Assembly (NCBI GenBank): GCA_963669155.1
Contig: OZ022576.1
Span: 27,276,335 to 27,340,334 of the forward strand
From: Arbacia lixula
Taxonomy: Eukaryota; Echinodermata; Echinoidea; Arbacioida; Arbaciidae
DNA: 64,000 bases
Reading direction: 5' to 3'
This document shows, in pieces, positions 22,801-32,705 of this stretch (position 1 is its first letter; the number at the start of each line of letters is the position of its first letter). The notes beneath the pieces were generated by a model. The model saw only the letters and a program-made list of their open reading frames with translations. It did no database searches and was not told the DNA's origin. A program made the position numbers and the translations under genes.

Positions 22801-24465
22801 CCAATATTTAGTTTATGTGTTCTTTATTATATGGGGTATTTTCCCCTTTAAAACCAAGACAAATTTCCACTTTCAGTATCAATACATACATGTATATAAA
22901 TTACTTTACAATGTTTGGGTACAGGTTAGCTTACAGTGCTGGAGAATATTGAAGTCAAATGAATCCACGGCTCCCGCTGATGGTCCAGTTGATAATCCGA
23001 TCCTGTATTCCCAAATTATGATCGCAGTGTCGATCCCAATGTTGTACGCTAAAGAGCAGGTATTCAAGTCCAAATAGATGATCCAAAATGGTCAAATATT
23101 AATCCACAGAGTATACGGCTTTCACAGGCAGGATCTCAGTGGCACTATTTAACAGGCAGGTAGTTATCCACGTAGAAAAAAATCCTCGTATAAATCCACA
23201 GGTGCGTATAGGGCCGAGGTCACAACAAATTCTTATTACAGGTTACTAATACCACTGGTGACTGGAGCTAGATGATATGTAAAAACTCTGAGCTCATATC
23301 TACAGCAATTCATATATATATACTGCAATCTGTACATTCTAGAATGTTCTATTATCTGTGTTTCTAGAAATTTCTCCATACATCTAGTTAGTTCTACATT
23401 GTATCTATGCTTGTAGACATGACAATCAATATTGACCTGACCCAGATTACACTGATGAGTCATCACTAGCCCTAAAAAGGTAATTCAACTCCACAGGCAC
23501 ACTCCAGTCAGTGACTCCTTTATTATGCTAATGAGTTTCAGCTAGGTGTAATATTCTTTCATGTAAATAGCAACTGGCTCCAATTCCAGACTCTTCTGGG
23601 CAGTAAACATTGCAAAATGTTTATTTCACCAGTGAGGAATTTCACAAGTGCACGGAGTACAGATCATTCAAGGGCTACATGTATGTAGCTGTGAAACATT
23701 TTCCCTCAAAATGTTGCAGGAAAAAGTTATAGCAAGTTGAATTGAGCAAGTCCATTTCATTTACCATTCCTGATCCCTACCTAAAAATAATTCAGCACAT
23801 AGGGGTTCATGGCCCCAGCGCACAAAGAGTTAATAATTAAAGATGTATCGACAATGCAATTGAAGTGTTAAGTGCAGTGTAATTTCTCTACAACTTGTTT
23901 CAAACTTAATATTTTAATGTCTCTTTCTCCTCAGGTTCCCTTTGGCGAAACCAACTTTGTGAAAAACTGGATGAAGATCACAGGAAAAGTAGGGAAGCCC
24001 CCCAAGGAGCACCCGAAGCGTGAGATCATGGGACTACAATGCCAACGCAGCGAGGTCAGTGGCGACCGATTCTGGACTCTCTGGAAGAACCTGTGCGGGA
24101 CTCCCGACAAGTTCTTTGAAAACTGCTTCGTTTACAACCACTGCCCTCTTGTGTTCATGACATCAACCAGTAAGAATGTCACCCCGCCCTCCATGAAAGT
24201 CGACATGAAAACCACCCTGATCAACTTGTGCGACGATTATCTCTGCAAGCTGATTCAGCTTCTGGGGGTGGAAGTTGTAGTGGGGATCGGGAAGTTTGCG
24301 GAGGAGCGTTCCAAGAAGGCTCTGGCAAAAGGTGGCGTGGAAGGGGTGAGGGTAGTCAGTATTATGCACCCCAGTCCCATCAACCCAGCTGCTAACAAGG
24401 GATGGGAGAAGATAGTCACAAAGACCCTGATGGACTTGGATCTTATGAAGTATGTGAGCAAGTGA
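19443..24465 (+). CDS. SMUG1: single-strand-selective monofunctional uracil-DNA glycosylase, spliced gene span (join 19443..19820, 23935..24465)
   Basis: A 302-residue protein that removes uracil and oxidised pyrimidines such as 5-hydroxymethyluracil from DNA in the nucleus, the first step of base excision repair. Residues 1-55 are a low-complexity Ser/Thr/Ala tail starting with a basic PAKKQK patch; the rest is one glycosylase domain. The motif LGMNPGPWGMAQNG-VPFGE spans the exon junction, with the presumed catalytic Asn near 116. FVYNHCPLVF and IMHPSPINPAANKGWE follow, with the conserved His near 271. Human SMUG1 (270 residues) aligns throughout and also has its coding region split in two at this glycine-valine. 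The donor is GG|GTAATC and the acceptor CTCCTCAG|GTT, phase 0, intron 4114 bp. The ATG at 19443 is preferred over the in-frame one at 19287 because a splice acceptor (TCCTTTCAG, exon from 19416) lies between them, so a 5' non-coding exon is likely upstream. Trp replaces the human Phe in GPF/WGMAQ. Confidence 0.95.
20290..21095 (+). mobile_element. pogo/Tigger-like MITE E1 in the SMUG1 intron
   Basis: TA-flanked element with ends CAGGGAAACCCCATTTTAAC and (inverse) CGGGGAAACCCTGTTCTAAC. Subterminal TATAGC, GCTCGC and TAACGAGG words are typical of pogo/Tigger MITEs of the Tc1/mariner superfamily. It contains a 26-bp micro-hairpin at 20707-20732. No transposase; the open frames at 20588-21180 are shadows of this element. 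Confidence 0.8.
20707..20732. mobile_element. 26-bp TIR-only insertion with 8-bp target duplication
   Basis: Two inverted AGAGCCGTAT arms around four bases, flanked by GCAGTACC at 20699-20706 and 20733-20740. The end word CAGAGCCGTAT and the 8-bp duplication fit hAT elements shrunk to their termini. The same insertion is inherited at the same place in E2 and E3. Confidence 0.65.
21096..23934 (+). other. SMUG1 intron, remainder
   Basis: No conserved coding exon, RNA gene or clear element was recognised. The sequence is AT-rich with ordinary stops in all frames. The intron ends with the pyrimidine tract TCTCTTTCTCCTCAG. Confidence 0.5.
23935..24465 (+). CDS. SMUG1: SMUG1 coding exon 2
   Basis: 176 codons plus TGA, from VPFGETNF to LMKYVSK. 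It includes EHPKREIMGL, SEVSGDRFW, LCG.P..FF, VYNHCPLVF, LLGVEVVVGIGKFAE and the C-terminal MHPSPINPAANKGWE catalytic and DNA-wedge region. The frame is intact. A pogo-like MITE starts 51 bases after the stop. Confidence 0.95.
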   Translation, partial: VPFGETNFVKNWMKITGKVGKPPKEHPKREIMGLQCQRSEVSGDRFWTLWKNLCGTPDKFFENCFVYNHCPLVFMTSTSKNVTPPSMKVDMKTTLINLCDDYLCKLIQLLGVEVVVGIGKFAEERSKKALAKGGVEGVRVVSIMHPSPINPAANKGWEKIVTKTLMDLDLMKYVSK

Positions 24466-24515
24466 GAGGTTCTGTTATTGAAGTGCAACATCTGTCCAAC
24501 CAAACAATCTTGGTA

Positions 24516-25687
24516 CAGCTTACTCTCGATACAACGAGCACGGATATAACGAGGTTTCGTTATAACGAGGGAAATATCTCGGGCCCAAAATTGTCTACAT
24601 GCAAACCTATGGTGCACTCCGCCGCTTACAACGAGCACGGTTATAACGAGATTTCGTTATAACGAGCTTTTCATGCTGACCCCAAGACAAAGAAAAACAT
24701 AACAATTGTGTCCGTTACAACGAGGAACGAAAAATTGAGGGCGAGCGGGCTGAAAGCAATCTTCTTACACACGTATTGCTTTGGCAACGCGTGGAGCTCG
24801 GAGCCAGACACACACCTCGTAATACATTGTACACACAACGCGAGCATGTACTCCTTCGCATAGCTTATGTACATTGAAAGCACATGTATTGCATCGGCAA
24901 CGCATGGAGCCAGACACACACCTCGTAATACATGTACACTGTACACACAACGCAAGCATGTACTCCTTCGCATAGCTTACGCACATGTACATTGGAAGCA
25001 CATGTCTTGCATCGGCAACGCATGGAGCCCCGTAATACACTGTACACACATCGCAAGCAAGTACTCCTTCGCATAGCGTACGCACATGTACATTGAAAGC
25101 ACATGTATTGCATCGGCAACGCATGGAGCGAGACCATAGAGCTATATTAAATATAGCTCTATGAGCGAGACACACACCTCGTAATACACTGTACACCCAT
25201 AACGCAAGAGTGTACTCCTTCGCATAGCGTACGTACATGTACTGTGCATTGAAAGCACATGTATTGCATCGGCAACGCATGGAGCCAGACACATTGTCTC
25301 GTAATACACTGCACACATACGGGAGCATACTCCTTCGCACAGCGTACGTACATTGAAAGCATGTGGTTTGAAAGTCAGATTCATGTCCTGTAATGCAATT
25401 AGCTATTTAAACGGCGACAGTATATCGAGGTCGGATGATGTGTTGAGCAAAAATATATCGTCTTTTCCGTTTGAAAACGCATGTTTCCAATCTCCCTTTT
25501 CCCGTTTGATAACGCATGTTTCCGAGGCGGCTATAGATATCAAAACATAGTATAACACAAAGAACATACAAGCACACATATTTTAATGTTTTTTATTGTT
25601 TTTTATGCTGTTTGGATATAACGAGGTTTCGTTATAACGAGGAAAAAGCTCTGGTCCCGACGACCTCGTTATATCGAGAGTAAGCTG
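24516..25687 (+). mobile_element. pogo/Tigger-like element E4 in the presumptive SMUG1 3' UTR
   Basis: Ends CAGCTTACTCTCGATACAAC and, inverted, CAGCTTACTCTCGATATAAC, flanked by TA (24514-24515 and 25688-25689). Subterminal GTTATAACGAGG words repeat at both ends. The centre (24780-25370) is a tandem repeat of about 112-115 bp with ACTCCTTCGCATAGC at 24850, 24962, 25063, 25214 and 25329. The long minus-strand open frames there (up to 191 codons) come from the repeat and look non-genic. Confidence 0.85.
25135..25163. mobile_element. 29-bp TIR-only insertion with 8-bp target duplication
   Basis: A perfect palindrome, arms CATAGAGCTATATT with one central base, is flanked by AGCGAGAC at 25127-25134 and 25164-25171. 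It is present in only one of the tandem units of E4, so it arrived after that array formed. It is independent of the E1/E2/E3 event but shares the AGAGCYRTAT word. Confidence 0.65.
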
Positions 25688-25719
25688 TATTTTTAGTTCA
25701 TTGTGTAGTGAAAAGTACA

Positions 25720-25725
25720 AATAAA
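25720..25725 (+). terminator. candidate SMUG1 poly(A) signal AATAAA
   Basis: AATAAA about 30 bp past the right end of E4, with GT/T-rich sequence nearby. It is the first canonical plus-strand signal I noticed outside the element. If used, E4 forms most of the 3' UTR. Confidence 0.4.
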
Positions 25726-26089
25726 TCGTTGGAAGAATGAGAGTAGGATAGGAGGAAGAGAGACCTAAGGATATTACCTAGAAATCATGGGTTCTAAATG
25801 TGTTCTGTCTGGTCATATATTTTGGTAAAAGAGGAGGCTTTTGAACATTCTATGACAACTCAAAATGTTGAGATTGACATTTCCAGAAAGCCTGAAAGAG
25901 TGTGAGAAAGTTTTCAGTTGTTGCAAAGTTGGACTAAAAAATCTCCTGAAGAATTCACAATCAACTTCATGGTCACTTACTAGTGATCTTCCTGTACTCT
26001 GCAGGCTTGTCCTTCCTTGTGTACACATATAATTTTCTAATGTGTTAATCACACTTTCCTGTAGCTTGCACCAATCTGACCTTTAAATT
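25726..26089. other. no recognisable feature
   Basis: Intergenic sequence after the SMUG1 poly(A) candidate. I see nothing that supports a gene or element. Confidence 0.4.
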
Positions 26090-26395
26090 TTGTTTCGTGA
26101 GAATAAATGTGTCATTGCAAGGATTGATAATCTTCATACACGATCATACAGAAGAGCCGCATGTATATAGAGGCTCTTGTACTTGTGTGAATACACCCCC
26201 TGCCGTGTGTGCGCAATGTGTGTATGGATTCTTACACAACATGTATGATCAATGTCTCGTGAAAGGAGACGTTTGTGTGAATTATTGCATCCTTCTCGCT
26301 CGGCAATGTGGCTGAAGTGAGTGCTTGTAATAGTGGGGTCAATTTCCTTTGTTTTTCTGTGTTCTTATGCTGGGAGTCAACCTCCTACAACTTGT
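26090..26395 (+). mobile_element. degenerate fragment of E family (E5)
   Basis: Shares in order with E1: GATTCTTACAC, ATGATCAATGT, GTGGCTGAAGTGAGTGCT, GTCAATTTCCTTT, and TGCTGGGA. It includes a degraded AGAGCC...GGCTCT hairpin at 26152-26178. The ends are lost. Confidence 0.6.
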
Positions 26396-26399
26396 GAGT

Positions 26400-27708
26400 G
26401 TGAAACGAATTTCAAATGCGAATCGCCACCTACCTCATTTGGGTCATTGGTTGGCTTGGGTTGTTAGGCTGGTTGTCTACTTCCTCCCCAGCCCCTGACA
26501 ATGAGGCTGTTGTGCCTGTCTGCTGCGAGACTGGCCCGTCATTTGAGTGTAAGTGTGGGCTGGAGGTTCTCGCTTCCATGATGGGCGGTGCCCCCAAAAA
26601 GGGGAAAGTGGATTCCCTACGATTGGCGTGCAATATGGTTCACAAGCAGACCAACTTCCAGCATGTGGCCGAGTATGGTATCTGTCAGTCGGCTTCTTCT
26701 AGGGGACGAACAGCCTGATTGGTCTCATTTTGTGGCCTTTCATGACACCAGCAACTGCTTTCTTCTGTTCCTGCAGCTCTTTAACCTGTTTCCCTAGATC
26801 ATCTCTGAAGAGATAGTTAGCAACTGGATTCTAAGATTTGCATAGTTGAGAACAGTAAGCATCAAGTTCTGGTTTGATCAAATCCCTTCTGACCTGATTG
26901 AGCTCGTAGTTAGTATGGCACAAGAAGCCTAAGGCATTATTTTGGTCTTCTGTGAGTGTGGCTGCCTCCAAAGTAGTCGCAAAGGCAGTAATGCCAGCTG
27001 TGAGGGCCTTCCCGACCTTCTGTAGTTTCAGATCCCTTGTACGAGTAGGAGTCGATAGATTCTCACAGACTGTGGGATTCACTTTCGGTGTTTTCATGGG
27101 TATGCAGTTCCCCGGCATGAGGTACTTCTTGTAAGTTTCATCGAGGGCAGTCTCATCAAGGGGCTCCTGTAGATAAAATCTCGCTGTGTTAGCTATTTCG
27201 TCATCTAGGTGTTGACTAATCCTGGTCGGTATGGCAAATTTAGCTGCAAACACAGGAATTTTTTCAGGTGGCTTAGCCACATTCTCAGGAGTTGGAAGGG
27301 AGCCTTCAGTTTCAGCTTGGCCAGCTCTGATGGAATCGTCATATTCATAATCCAGATTAGCTCCAGTTCCCATGTTAAAATCCATATCATTGGTCGCTGC
27401 TGCTGCCGGAGGCAGTTGCAATAAATTTCTGAACCTCGAGGAGAAATTTGCAAGCCTGAGCCCTTGGGTTTGCCTGAGTATGAAGTTTGCACATCAACGA
27501 GTGTGGCAATCATTGACTTTAATTTTTCCAGTTCCAATCTTACGTCTAAATTGTCCCCAACAGGTGACTTCAAAGCTCTTGCCTTCTTCGGGATTTTAAA
27601 GTTTTCATCTTTCCTGGATGTCTTGGAAGGCTTGTCCAAGCTTGGCTTAGCCTTACTTGGTTGTTTGAGCTTTGATTTTTCCTTCGGGTTTGGCTCTGCC
27701 TTGCCCGC
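26400..27708 (-). mobile_element. fossil Gag-like fragment of a DIRS-like retrotransposon
   Basis: Minus-strand frames encode a Gag-like region with patterns such as RDLKLQKVGKAL, LGFLCHTNYELN and RRDLIKPELDAYC, which resemble the first-ORF protein of DIRS-like tyrosine-recombinase retrotransposons. No reverse transcriptase or recombinase part is seen here. It is an old, broken, partial copy. Element H2 has inserted into it on its upstream side. Confidence 0.55.
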
Positions 27709-29247
27709 GGTTTATTGCCATTTCGTCCACTGCCATTTCGTCTAATAGCCATTTGGTCTAATGTCATTTCGTCTACCATCAGTTGGTCCAATATCCACAT
27801 AGTCCAATTACCATTTCGTCCAATAACCATTTCGTCTAATAGCCATTTGGTCTAATTGCCATTTTGTCTATTATTTGGTCTCATAGCTATTTGGTCTAGT
27901 GGTATTTTTGTGCCAATTTGTCCAATAGCCGACTGGTCTAAAGGCAAATGGTCTAATAGCCCCTTGGTCTACTTTCATTACGTCCATGTTCCATTTGGTC
28001 TAGCTGCACTAGGTCTATTATCACTTGGTCTAAACCCATTTCAGCTAACAATCATTTGGTCTAATGTCATTTCGTCTACCATCAGTTGGTCCACTATCCA
28101 CATAGTCCAATTACCATTTCGTCCAATAACCATTTCGTCTAATAGCCATTTGGTCTAATTGCCATTTTGTCTATTATTTGGTCTAATAGCCATTTGGTCT
28201 AATGGTATTTTTGTGCCAATTAGTCCAATAGCCACTTCATCCACTATCATTTCCTTTATCCCCATTTAGTCCAATAGCCGCCTGGTCTAAAGGCAAATGG
28301 TCTAATAGCCACTTGGTCTACTTTCATTTCGTCCATGTTCCATTTGGTCTGGCCGCACTTGGTCCATTATCACTTGGTCTGAACCCATTTCAGCTAACAA
28401 TCATTTGGTCTAATTGCCATTTGGTCCAATTGCCATTTTGGCTAATCATCATTTCATCTAATAAGCAGGAGGTTGTTTCACCAAGCTATTCGTAAGTTAC
28501 GAACGACTGGTGATCCCTTCTTTTACTAAATGCGTTACCACACTTTGTTCATTGAGAATCTGATTTAGCACAAGAAGGAATCACCAGTCGTGTGTACAGT
28601 CGTTCGGAACTTACAAACAGCTTGGTGAAACATTCCCTGGTCTACTATGCTGCAGAGCGTGCGGATTTTCTCTCCGACGAGAACATGCCGCGTTCGGAAT
28701 CTGTCACACGACCGACCGGCAGGCCTTGTGCGGATTTATTCACATAATGCACATAGGTACATCTACTAGGTGAATGGAAATGCCTATTGTACTGTATTTA
28801 ACGTGATGCGATGATTTTTCGGGCTCTAAACTTCATTCTACACACATTACTCTCCCAACACGCAATGATTATCAACATCATTTATACTTAAAACGAAATG
28901 GCTATTGAACAATTTGGGAATTGGACCAAATGGTTATTAGACGACTTGATTGTTAGAAAAGTGGCAATTGGACGAGGTGATAAGTAGACGATGTGGATAT
29001 TGGACCAACTGAAATTAGCCGACATGGCTATTGGACGAAATGAACGTTGGACGAACTGATAAATGGACGATTTGGTATTAGACGAAATGGTTGTAGACGA
29101 ATTGGTTATAGACCCTACTGGACGAAATGATGACTGGACAAAATGGGTGGTAGACGAAATGTTGATGGACGAAATGGCATTAGACGAAATGAATGTAGAC
29201 CAAATGGCTAGTAGACGAAATGGCATTAGACCAATTGGCAATATACT
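27709..29247. mobile_element. family H element H2 (inverted relative to H1), 8-bp target duplication
   Basis: Ends GGTTTATTGCCATTTCGTC and, inverted, AGTATATTGCCAATTGGTC. Flanked by TTGCCCGC at 27701-27708 and 29248-29255. Same plan as H1 in reverse: degenerate CCATTTSGTC arrays (27715-28470 and 28890-29247) around a core that matches the H1 core in reverse complement, including MITE I at about 28470-28640. Many short open frames run through the arrays and are not genes. Confidence 0.85.
28470..28640. mobile_element. palindromic MITE I copy 2 inside H2
   Basis: Arms GTAAGTTACGAACGACTGG and AATCTGATTTAGCACAAGAA recur inverted. Ends GGTTGTTTCACCAAGC and GCTTGGTGAAACATTCCC. Confidence 0.65.
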
Positions 29248-29492
29248 TTGCCCGCAGGCGGAACGGAGGACCCCCACTGCTCACCCGGTGTAGTGTTCAA
29301 GATGCATTGAATTGAAAATTAAAAGATACCACGAAATGGCATTAGACGAAATGAATGTAGACCAAATGGCTATTAGATGAAATGGCATTAGACCAATTGG
29401 CAATGTACTTTGCCCGCAGGCGGAACGGAGGACCCCCACTGCTCACCCGGTGTAGTGTTCAAGACGCATTGGATTGAAAATTAAAAGATACC
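29169..29492 (+). repeat. 162-bp tandem duplication across the H2 boundary
   Basis: Unit 1 (29169-29330) and unit 2 (29331-29492) differ at only a handful of bases. Each contains the last part of H2, the TTGCCCGC target copy and about 75 bp of flank, so the duplication happened after H2 inserted. Confidence 0.85.
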
Positions 29493-30587
29493 ATAGATGT
29501 ATTGCATGCACGGCACGTAGAAGTCGGAAGGCTCAGCAAGCACAGGTAGTCATTGAAACACGAACGCATCTTTGTTGTTTTACCTGTGTTGAACCTTGGA
29601 AAGAATTCATGGAAACTTGCTTTATGGAACATTGATCGACACTGAGTACAAGACTAAAGAACAACAAGATGACAGACGTATCATAAAAGAACTGACTCCG
29701 CATTGATTAATTAGATTACATCTACACCCGGGTTACTAGCGGGCTAAGCCCCAAGCTTCGTAGTGGGGCTTGGTGCAGCTTTACCGCTAGCGACCACTGC
29801 GCTCATATCTGACTCCATAAGTAAGAAAGTTATTCAGATCTTTGGGAAATACCTCAGAAAGGCAAAAAATATAATTGAAACAAGTAGAAAGCTATCCAAA
29901 CACCACTTGCTGAAAATTTGACGACAAGTTTTGTGATAAAAACATGAACTTTTTGCCTGTAAACTGAGCTACAATGGCGGACCATCCCACACACTGCAAC
30001 ATGCAACAGATGAATTGACTGAACATGTGCGGACAGGATCTCATTCAGTCTTGCAACAAGAGTTACGAGATAAAATCAAGTTTAACCCTATATAGCCCAG
30101 GCTATTTTGAAATTACATAGCCAGAGGGGGGGAGGGAACCGCGTGACCACGCATTGCAAATTTGGTCTTAAAAATTGCGTGAGACTTGGAGGAAAAAAGT
30201 CACGAAACGTTGCGGCGCAGTCTTTTCGGGTTACAAATTTTCCGTGAAAAATGTCGAGGGGGGGGGGGGGGCTGTTTTGCCCCCCCCGCCCCCCCCCCCC
30301 CCCCCCCCCCCCCGCCGAGGTTAGACGTATGCATACTTTGGACAAAAAGAAGCAATGTTACTCCAAGACTCCAAGGTGGCTTATGCAAGTGTGACTCATG
30401 TTCATCTGCCAATCAAGGTGTTTGGTTTATTTCAGACATGCACACTGTATCCTTTTACATGTATATTCCTTCTCTTTTTACATATTCTGTGAGAATGAAC
30501 ATATCACCTTCATAATACAATTCAGCTAAAGTACAATAATTTACATCACTGACAGAGGAAGAATCGTTCAGATCATGACAACTCAGG
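29493..30587. other. intergenic, with small hairpin and homopolymer tract
   Basis: A GC-rich hairpin lies at 29736-29790 (CTAGCGG/CCGCTAG outer, AAGCCCCA/TGGGGCTT inner). A G-run then C-run lies at about 30255-30313 and gives spurious proline- and glycine-rich frames. No gene is seen. Confidence 0.5.
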
Positions 30588-31091
30588 GAAAGACTAAGAA
30601 TTACACTTTAACTTGATAAACTGTGGATAAGATATATACACATATTTGACTACCAACATGCATGTTCATTTTTAAGCATTCAGTTTATTACAATGCAGTT
30701 CAGTGAATTGCAGTGTGGAATGTTGTGCAAAATATTAAACAATTATGTAATAGAAGAAGCACTATCAAAATAATGTTCTCCCCCATTGACTAGATTTCAG
30801 GCTAACTCAATTTAACAAACTAACTCATTGATTAAGTGAAAGACTAAGAATTACACTTTAACTTGATAAACTGTGGATAAGATATATACACATATTTGAC
30901 TACCAACATGCATGTTCATTTTTAAGCATTCAGTTTATTACAATGCAGTTCAGTGAATTGCAGTGTGGAATGTTGTGCAAAATATTAAACAATTATGTAA
31001 TAGAAGAAGCACTATCAAAATAATGTTCTCCCCCATTGACTAGATTTCAGGCTAACTCAATTTAACAAACTAACTCATTGATTAAGTGAAA
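30588..31091 (+). repeat. 250-bp tandem duplication, apparently identical units
   Basis: Units 30588-30837 and 30838-31087 read as identical by eye. Either a very recent duplication or an assembly duplication. No coding content. Confidence 0.9.
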
Positions 31092-32502
31092 TAAAAATGT
31101 AATACTTTGTTTCATGTTTTGTGGAGCAATTGATCATTCACAACCTTACCATACACCTTGTGTATGCAATACAACTCTACCATACTTTACATCAATGCTG
31201 TTGTGAATTTGTGCCCAAGCACAGAACCTAAATGTTTTTTGTTGCGTTAATGTGTCTTGCTATACAAAGCATGACAGCTGGTTATCCAAATCGTCTTGTA
31301 AGTTGTCTCTGATGTATCTCATATCAAAGCCCTGAAATTAAAATCCTCAAGAAAGAAAAACTTGGTACTTACCCATTTCCCAGGAACGTACCAACATTGG
31401 CTTGTTTTAACTCGTTTCAAGTATTTTTTTTTTATATGTGAATGCTGTTGATGTGTATGATCAGTATTGTCAATAGTTAAGGAAACATTCAAGATTATAT
31501 TTGTTGAACTTCCTCAGGTAATTGTTGTTTAAGAAGGACTTTACTAAACAGTACATGTCCATCTGTGAAAGAAATATTTGTACAATAGTACACACTGCAT
31601 GCACTGGCAGCACGTTTTAGTATAACCGCAAAGTAAAATATCCAGTGGGAACACAGTGACAATACTAGCACCAACCAATTATAATCAATATTCACCCTTT
31701 GTTCATCAATAGTGTGCACACTCAAGGTAGAGTGGCTGGGTTGGCCAAAATAATCTCATGTTAGGCCATCAGCACTGATCTTAAAATTTTGTACGATACA
31801 GGTTGATATTTTGCAAGAGATCACTTGTATTTCCCTCTGATACTCCTTCCTTTCATTTTTGTGAGTTTGTGCTGTACCGTATCAACGGATGCATGGACTT
31901 GCCATTCCAGTATCCTATACATGTGTTAGTGTTTAGGAATAAAGAAATCATTACCTTTAAAGGCAAGGTGTGCATTGCACTTATAATATCAATGTTCAAA
32001 TAATATTATACATTAGGTTAGGTGCCAAACTATATTCATTTCTATTCAAATTAAACCATAGGCACAAACTATGAAATGAGTGATGAGCAAGATCTGATTC
32101 CGTTATTCAAAGTACACTGTACTGAAGTAATTTCCAATATAGAGTGCATAGTATAAAAATGTATGTTTTTTAAGACCTTGTTTATTTTCTTGATGCAATC
32201 TTTATCTTCAAATTTAACAATATTGGTGGTTTAATTCACAATCAAGAAAGGCAAACTAGACTCAGTGCTTTGCGGCACTTTCAAGTGGTGAGAGAACTGT
32301 TGACCCATCAATTTCAGATTTTTTGTTCTGTCTTTGGAAAAGGATACATGAGTTCATTGTAATGACATGTCCACTATGTGTAAAACATTCAGGCATACAT
32401 GTCATTCATGAGCACAAAATGTATACATGCAAAGATAAAAATTGTCCCTGATCATGCCAAATGTACACATATGAGGCAAGAATAAAACAGTAATTTTTTA
32501 GA
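31092..32502. other. IQCB1 3' flank, no second gene seen
   Basis: AT-rich sequence downstream of the IQCB1 stop. A minus-strand AATAAA at 32181-32186, about 320 bases past the stop, is a possible poly(A) signal. The short open frames at 31495-32003 show nothing recognisable. Confidence 0.4.
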
Positions 32503-32705
32503 CTAAAGAATCTTGAAGTCTGTGTCATACTCTTCTGCAATCTCATCGTCCGTCTTCTCCTCTATGTGGAGTTTCCTCCACCAGGGCTGCCGGAGTAAGA
32601 GCAGCTCTTCTCTGTGATTGGCCAGTGCCTTAGCAGCGATGGGTGCTGAGTGGCTGGTGAAGGTGTAGACATCGCGATTGCTGGCCTCAGCAAGTTTTGG
32701 CCCAT
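32503..32705 (-). CDS. IQCB1: IQCB1 last exon
   Basis: 67 codons including TAG, after an acceptor TTTATAG. Contains RDVYTFTSHSAPIAAKALANH and LLLLRQPWWRKLHIEEKTDDEI, matching the human SRPVAAKAKQAH...APWWKKL tail, then an acidic end EEYDTDFKIL that is shorter than in human. Confidence 0.93.

Noticed and set aside
24765-25340. 191-codon Cys/Val-rich minus-strand open frame
   Set aside because: It is the translation of a 112-115 bp tandem repeat inside element E4; other frames of the same repeat are also open.
30186-30515. Proline-rich and glycine-rich frames near 30200-30410
   Set aside because: Produced by a G/C homopolymer tract.
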